A DNA stretch of 64,000 nucleotides from Zingiber officinale (taxonomy: Eukaryota > Streptophyta > Magnoliopsida > Zingiberales > Zingiberaceae): positions 1,364,001-1,428,000 of the forward strand of contig NC_056006.1 of the NCBI RefSeq assembly GCF_018446385.1, read 5' to 3'. The notes beneath the pieces were generated by a model that saw nothing but the letters and a program-made list of their open reading frames with translations, did not search any database and was not told the origin of the DNA. This document shows positions 58,490 to 64,000 of this stretch, in pieces (within the stretch, counting starts at the first letter, position 1; the number at the start of each line of letters is the position of its first letter). The position numbers and the translations under genes were made by a program.

Positions 58490-60495
58490 CTACCACTAAA
58501 TATTTGATGAGCATATGATGGAACAGGATATGCAAGATCTCCCTACCATTTTGTAGTAACAGCATTGAACTTTATCAAAGTAGCCAAGTCGTCTTCATCC
58601 TTGGAAATTAGCGTTGAAGCCCTGAAATCAGAAACTTTTGCATTGTAATTTTATGCAAGCAGGCTTCATATCTCCTTGAAAGGCTAGGATATTTAATGTA
58701 AGATTTATGAGAGATTTATAAAATTTAAAAATTATTATAGAGATATGGTTTGAGATTCGTAGTTTAAAAACAGTAGTAAAAACATAAATTTATTTTTTTT
58801 ATCTCAAATTTGATATAATATGCACGAAGACATGCAACTCATAGTATGAATGAGATCATACAAAAACTTATTTAGAGCTTTGACCATTGGATATATTTTA
58901 ATAAGTTTTCATATTATTGTGATATATTGGAATCATGTAAAACCCACATTTAAAATTTTAACTATTGAAGATGTTCTTAAAAATTTGAGGAGAAGCCAAA
59001 GAGTGTAAATAAACAAGAGAATCATCAACATCATTTAAGTAAACGCACATCCAAATGGACTTTATCTATGTTTGTACTACGGATTAAATCAAATAAGTTA
59101 CTGATCTTGTCCGAAATCTGAATTAGATGAAGACCGGATGAGCTATCACTAGTGTTAACGAAGAGGCGACTAGGACACCCTTCTCGTATGCGCTTACAAG
59201 AATAGACCTCCACGTGGTGCTGATGGACGACGATGACTGTACCGGTAGTACTTGAGATCTGCACGCACTCAGACAAGCACACGGAACGTTAGAAGCTAGA
59301 AACCCAGGAAAAAGTCTCCAGAGTAGGCCCTCCGACGCTCAAGTCAGATGCTTTTTTCCCAGAACAATAATGTACGAAGGAGAAAGAAAAGTATAAGACA
59401 AGTGCGAATGTACGAGAGAAGCGTACCTACGTAATTGAGAGGACCTCCCTTTTTATATGACAGTGCGTACCTCTAGAGCCTGACTGATATCAGGGAATAT
59501 CGGGTGTCAGGACATGTCTGGTGATGGAGGACATGTGACACCCTCTTGTGGACTGGAAGAATGTTTCATTCACAGATGATTGCAGACCATTGGAATATTC
59601 CCTGACATACAGTAGTTATTCCCTACAGGCAGTTACGATTCCCTGACTTTGTTGTCGTGTAGCACCTTCTGTCATACCCGGGCATGACTAGGGTAGCTCG
59701 AGATGATCTGGTAGGTATAACACCTAGCCTAAGTCTTGATGGGCAGGGAGAGCTGTGGTGAGATCGCTCTAAAGTTGATCGGGAGTTGGTCTACTGAGAG
59801 AACCAGGCCTGGGTATGATCAAGCTGTGAAAACCCAATCAGTCGGAGCAGGTCAGGCATCACCCCGATTGCACATCCTGATTCAGATCTAGGATCCTGAT
59901 TTGTAAGTGCCCGACCGAGCGGCATCCTACGTCTGACGACACGCGACGATCCTACCTCTTCTTTCCTTAACTGTTGACTGTCACGTCTTCCTGACTGTTA
60001 ACTGTCATATTCTCTTGACTTCTGACTGTCACGTCTACTTGACTGTTGATTATCACATCCCCTTGACTTATGACTGCCACGTCTCCTTGGTTGTTGACTG
60101 TCACATCCCCTTGACTTCTGACTGTCATGTTTTCTTGACTCCCAATAATCGGGCCCTACCATTATACACTGTATCAATTACCATTAAGGACAACATGAGA
60201 ATTAATTCTACTTTTAAACAACAATCCAAGAGCTTGACTACGTGCCTATGGTTAACTTGGGAAAGAATATGCATTTCTTTTCCAAATTCTTTCTTTTCTT
60301 TTATCTCTCATAAATAACTCTGGCTTTAATATGGCAATCAAATTGATCGTCTCCCATATCTTCTTTGCAAATAGTTCCATATCCGACTTGCCCAAGAATG
60401 CTGTTCAAATCTATTTGTTGAACTCTCTAATTCTTCTTTTATAAAGATCCTAAAGGCATGACTTTGTCTTCTCATCTCTTCCAATAATTGCATGT
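58490..60495 (-). pseudogene. WAK-type kinase pseudogene 2
   Basis: Minus-strand fragments match the kinase exon of the intact WAK. Segments at about 58550-58680 (around the DFG and downstream), 58985-59100 and 60177-60495 (ATP-binding part, ending at the LLEEM-like segment next to ATTGCATG) keep the same order. A solo LTR (59102-60176) is inserted with a probable 5-bp target duplication, and about 58683-58985 is also foreign. The upstream part is cut off by the copia LTR starting at 60496, so the ectodomain is missing from the window. Clearly non-coding. Confidence 0.8.
59102..60176 (-). mobile_element. Gypsy-type solo LTR in WAK pseudogene 2
   Basis: 1075 bp, TGATCTTG at the left to GTATCA at the right, flanked by GTTAC (59097-59101) and ATTAC (60177-60181). 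It contains CTTGAGCGTCGGAGGGCC (minus sense, 59326-59343) and, near its element-sense start, repeats of TTGACTTCTGACTGTCA-type phrases (59960-60140). No internal region remains. Confidence 0.75.
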
Positions 60496-63400
60496 TGTTA
60501 GATTAAACCAAATTCAAGAATCAAATTACAAACTAATTTCAAATGTCTCTTTTATTTCTACAAGAAGCAAAGTACATTTTCATCTCAAGTGCCTCTTTAT
60601 GGATATAAGTGAATAAAGAAGAGGTGGAAGAAGAAAGAAGTTTCATTATAAATGAGACTTTAGTCTCACATTGGGAGTTTCAAGATATATTAATTAGTTT
60701 ATATTGATTCACATGCATTGATAATGTGAACAAATGGATGAGAAGATACTCTCTCTCATGAGTGGGTGCGAAGGAAGGTGCAAATCCAAGACTCGAATTA
60801 CACTGAACCATGTTGACTTGTGTGCGAGCATAACCTACGCGCGCTGAATACCGGACCGGTCAGGGTTAACCAAGGTTAATAGAGATTTTGTAACCTTCCT
60901 AATAAAGGGAGATCATGGTCTTGAGCAAAGGAACACACATAGAAAACTGAAGCTCTCCACCTATGTTCCCCCTTCTCCTCCTCTGGTCAGGGTTATCTAA
61001 GGTTAATAGCGATTTTTGCCGGACCGGTCAGGGTTAACCAAGGTTAATAGCAATTTTGTAACCTTCTGAATAAAGGGAGACCATAGTCTTGAGTAAAGGA
61101 ACACACACAGAAAGCTGAAGTTGAGGGATGGGTCTCCTATATAAAGGGAGACCATGATCTTGAGCAAAGGAACACACACAGAAAACTGAAGCTCTCCACC
61201 TATATTCCCCCTTCTCCTCCTTTGTGTGCATCACAGTTAATTGTCCTATCCTCTAGGAATCAAATGACCCTAGAAAACCTCAAAGCACAGTCGAAGGTTG
61301 AGAGAATTTGTTTCAAGGAAATTGCAACCATCGTAGGCCTCGGTCCACTCACCCGCTCGGCTGTTCTACCTCTGCTCAGGCTACTATGTCACTCGGGCTG
61401 CCCTACTTTTTACTGTAAGGCTACTCTGCCCGATCGATCACTTAGACTGATCTGTTGCTCGACTGTACTACTCGCGACTACTCTGCCCGATTGGTAACTC
61501 AGACTAATCTACTGTTCGACCACACTACTCACAGCTACTCTACTATGCTCGGTCGGATACTCACTTGCTCGACCTAATCTACTGCTCTACCCACTTGGAC
61601 GGTTTTCCCACTCGGCGAATAAGCTCACTTAGCTGACCTACCAGCTCTTGATTTTACTGCATTGCCACTCGACCGCCTGATCGGTTGCTTTGCTTGCTCA
61701 GCCACCCTGTAATCAATACTTGGTAGAAACCAACCCCTACTAACAATTTGAGATTATCTGCTCAGGTCATCTCGATAGATAAGTTGAATTTAATTTTATG
61801 TATTTAAATTCGACTAATTTCCCTAAAATCTCTGGCAAATTGTCCAAAAATCTTGGAACAGAATCCGATTCTGTTGAGATGGCCACAGAACAAAGTGTTG
61901 AGGTGCAAGGACTCAACACATGAAGGCCTCCTCCGTCCTGATTGGAACTGTACTAATCAATTATTGGAAAAGGCCAAAGAAGTTCAGTAGACTGAACTTC
62001 AAGAGATGACAGCAGAAGATGCTCTTCTACTTGACCACGCTCAATCTGACTTAGTTCTTGATCGAGGACCCTTCGAAACGTGCTGAGGATGCTAATGCAT
62101 AGACCATCAGTGCAGTGGAGGCATGAACTCACTTTGAGTTCATTTGCCGAAACTACATCTTGAACTTCCTTGCCGACTCGTTATATGTTGTATATATCAT
62201 GAAGAGAACAACTAAGGAGCTGTGAGAGTCCCTGGACAAGAAGTATAAGATGGAGGATGTAGGGGTCAAGAAGTTCATTGTGGGCCCATTCCTAGACTAT
62301 AAGATGGTTGACTCCAAGATGGTGATCAACCAAGTCGAAGAGCTTCAGATGATCTTACACGAGATATACTCAGAAGGGATGGTTATGAGTAAAAACCTTC
62401 CAGGTGGCTGCTATCATTAAGAATCTGCCTCCTGACTGAAAAGACTTTAAGAACTACCTGAAGTATCAGCAGAAGAAGATGAATGTAGAGGAACTCATTG
62501 TTAGTCTTCACATCGAAGAAGATAACAAGAGTTCAGAGAGAAAGTTATTCTCTCGGGCTATTGTGAAAGCCAACATGGTTCAGCACGGTCAAAACTCGAA
62601 ACGGAAGAACCCCAAGTCTTCTAAGATGGGACCCAGAGGAGGCATCAACAAAAAGAAATTCTCTAGAAAGTGCTTCAACTGTAGTCGAGCTGGTCATAAA
62701 TCTTCGGAATGTAAAAAGCCAAAGACAAAGTAGGAGGCCAACCTAAACGAGAGACCAGAAATGGACAATCTCTACGCAGTGGTCTTAGATCTAAACCTGA
62801 TCGGTTCAAACCCGAAACAATAATGGATCAATATTAGAGCCACCAGACATGTCTGCTGCAATAAGGAGTTGCTCCACAACTTTAAAAAGTCAATGGAGAC
62901 AAGCTGTTCATGGAGAACTCAGCAACCTTGAATATTATGAGCTAAGGAAAAGTGGTGCTGAAAATGATCCTGTGAATAATGTGTTGTATGTTTTAGAGAT
63001 TCGGAGAATCTAGTGTCCGGATCATTGTTAAGTAAGCATGACTTTCTCATTATTTTTGAATTAGACAGAGTTGTACTCTCCAAAAATGGAATATTTGTAA
63101 GAAGGGGCTATGTATCTGATGGGTTGTTCAAGCTCAATATAATGACTATTAGGCCTAAGATAAATAAAGATGAAAGTTCTTCCACTTATATGTTTGAGCC
63201 TTCATGTTTGTGGCATCATAGACTAGGACATGTTAATTACGATATGCTGTATAGATTGATAAACATGTAAAGCATACCTATATTCCATCTTGACCCAAAA
63301 CACAAGTGTGAGATTTGTGTTGAAGCGAAAATGACAAGGTCATCCTTTCAATATGTTGCAAGAAGAAACGAACCACTCGGGCTAATTCACACCGATATGT

Positions 63401-64000
63401 ATGACCTCAAAGGTACACCAACACGTGGTAGGAATAAATAATTCATCACTTTTGTAGATGATAACACAAAATACTGTTATGTGTATCTTCTCAAAAGTAA
63501 GGATGAAACTATAGAGAAATTTACTCTCTATAAGAATGAGGTTGAAACTCAGGTTAATAGAAAAATTAAGGTAGTTCAAAGTGACCGAGGTGGTGAATAT
63601 GTATCACCGTTTGTTAAGTTGTATGCTGAACATATGATCATACATGAAACAACAGCTCTTTATATACCTCAGCAAAATGGTATTGCTAAGCGAAAGAACC
63701 ATACTCTAAAGGAGATGATGAACACTCTTCTATTAAACTCTGAACTACTAGAGTTCGTATGGTGTAAAGTTGTGTTAACAGCTAATTAAATAGATAAGAG
63801 CTCTTATGAGTTATGGATTGGAAGACAACCATTCTACAAATATTTACTAATGTGGGGGTGTCTTACCAAAGTGTTGGTGCCTGATCTAAAAAGGATTAAG
63901 ATGAGACCAAAGACTGTTGATTGCATATTTATTATATATGCACATAATAACAATGCATATCAGTTTTTTGTGTATGAGTCACAAATACTGGATATACACA
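60496..64000 (+). mobile_element. Ty1/copia retrotransposon, 5' part, runs off the window
   Basis: The 5' LTR is about 60496-61745 (TGTTAGATT..CTACTAACA). Internal parts in order: gag (about 61800-62730, with a zinc knuckle CFNCSRAGHKSSEC), a protease-like zone near 62830, the pre-integrase zinc domain (63013-63270, LWHHRLGHVNYDML), and the integrase core (about 63360-63790, with IHTD, VQSDRGGEY and IPQQNGIAKRKN). The reverse transcriptase and 3' LTR would lie beyond 64000. It is broken in several places. It is inserted next to WAK pseudogene 2. Confidence 0.85.
60901..61222. repeat. Triplicated segment inside the copia LTR
   Basis: AATAAAGGGAGA..CATG/AGTCTTGAG(C/T)AAAGGAACACAC occurs at about 60901, 61069 and 61141. 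Two copies continue with GAAGCTCTCCACCTAT and CCCCCTTCTCCTCCT. The phrase GGACCGGTCAGGGTTAACCA is also doubled (60852, 61020). Multiple leader copies could shift the transcript start. Confidence 0.7.

Overview
The window is nuclear DNA of a flowering plant, most likely a repeat-rich monocot. The signs are GC-rich single-exon genes in AT-rich flanks, short plant introns, a chloroplast transketolase, type-I AT-hook (AHL) genes, a CHX transporter, a wall-associated kinase, and dense nested LTR retrotransposons. The repeat style suggests a large genome, perhaps of the ginger order; that is a guess, not something the sequence proves. No bacterial features, CRISPR arrays or rRNA genes were seen.

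Layout. 1-810: the right end of a CACTA (En/Spm) DNA transposon with phased palindromes. 2.2-19.0 kb: three plus-strand AHL genes (2319-3146, 5896-6684, 18079-19026). The last two are separated by an old Ty3/gypsy element (about 7.4-15.15 kb) with three LTRs nested in it, and by a second gypsy fragment on the minus strand. 19.6-22.15 kb: a three-exon CHX cation/proton antiporter. 22.6-39.4 kb: a retrotransposon nest. It holds a gypsy LTR, a minus-strand gag-only Sirevirus-like element (24.4-27.9 kb), a SINE, and an outer minus-strand gag-only element (28.1-39.4 kb). The outer element is split by a young plus-strand gag-only element with a perfect 5-bp target duplication (30064-36794) and by a solo LTR (38163-39170). 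39.4-41.75 kb is AT-rich and unannotated. 41.9-45.1 kb: a seven-exon plastid transketolase gene that reads cleanly to 749 residues. 45.5-60.5 kb: a minus-strand row of three WAK-type kinases, one intact (54630-57268) between two TE-riddled pseudogenes, with gypsy-type repeats at 47.0-53.4 kb. 60.5-64.0 kb: the 5' part of a plus-strand Ty1/copia element that runs out of the window.

How the genes relate. No shared pathway is evident. The AHL row and the WAK row are local duplications. AHL proteins bind AT-rich DNA and work as PPC-domain complexes. The WAK is a predicted cell-wall or damage receptor. CHX moves cations across endomembranes. Transketolase serves the Calvin cycle and the plastid pentose phosphate pathway.

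Most notable points: (i) several Sirevirus-like LTR families each carry their own array of short palindromes in the same U3 position; (ii) three gag-only elements are nested together; (iii) SINEs are stacked twice at re-used target sites beside WAK genes; (iv) the AHL trio shows graded change in its AT-hook and PPC motifs. I do not claim a new biological system; these are the best leads.
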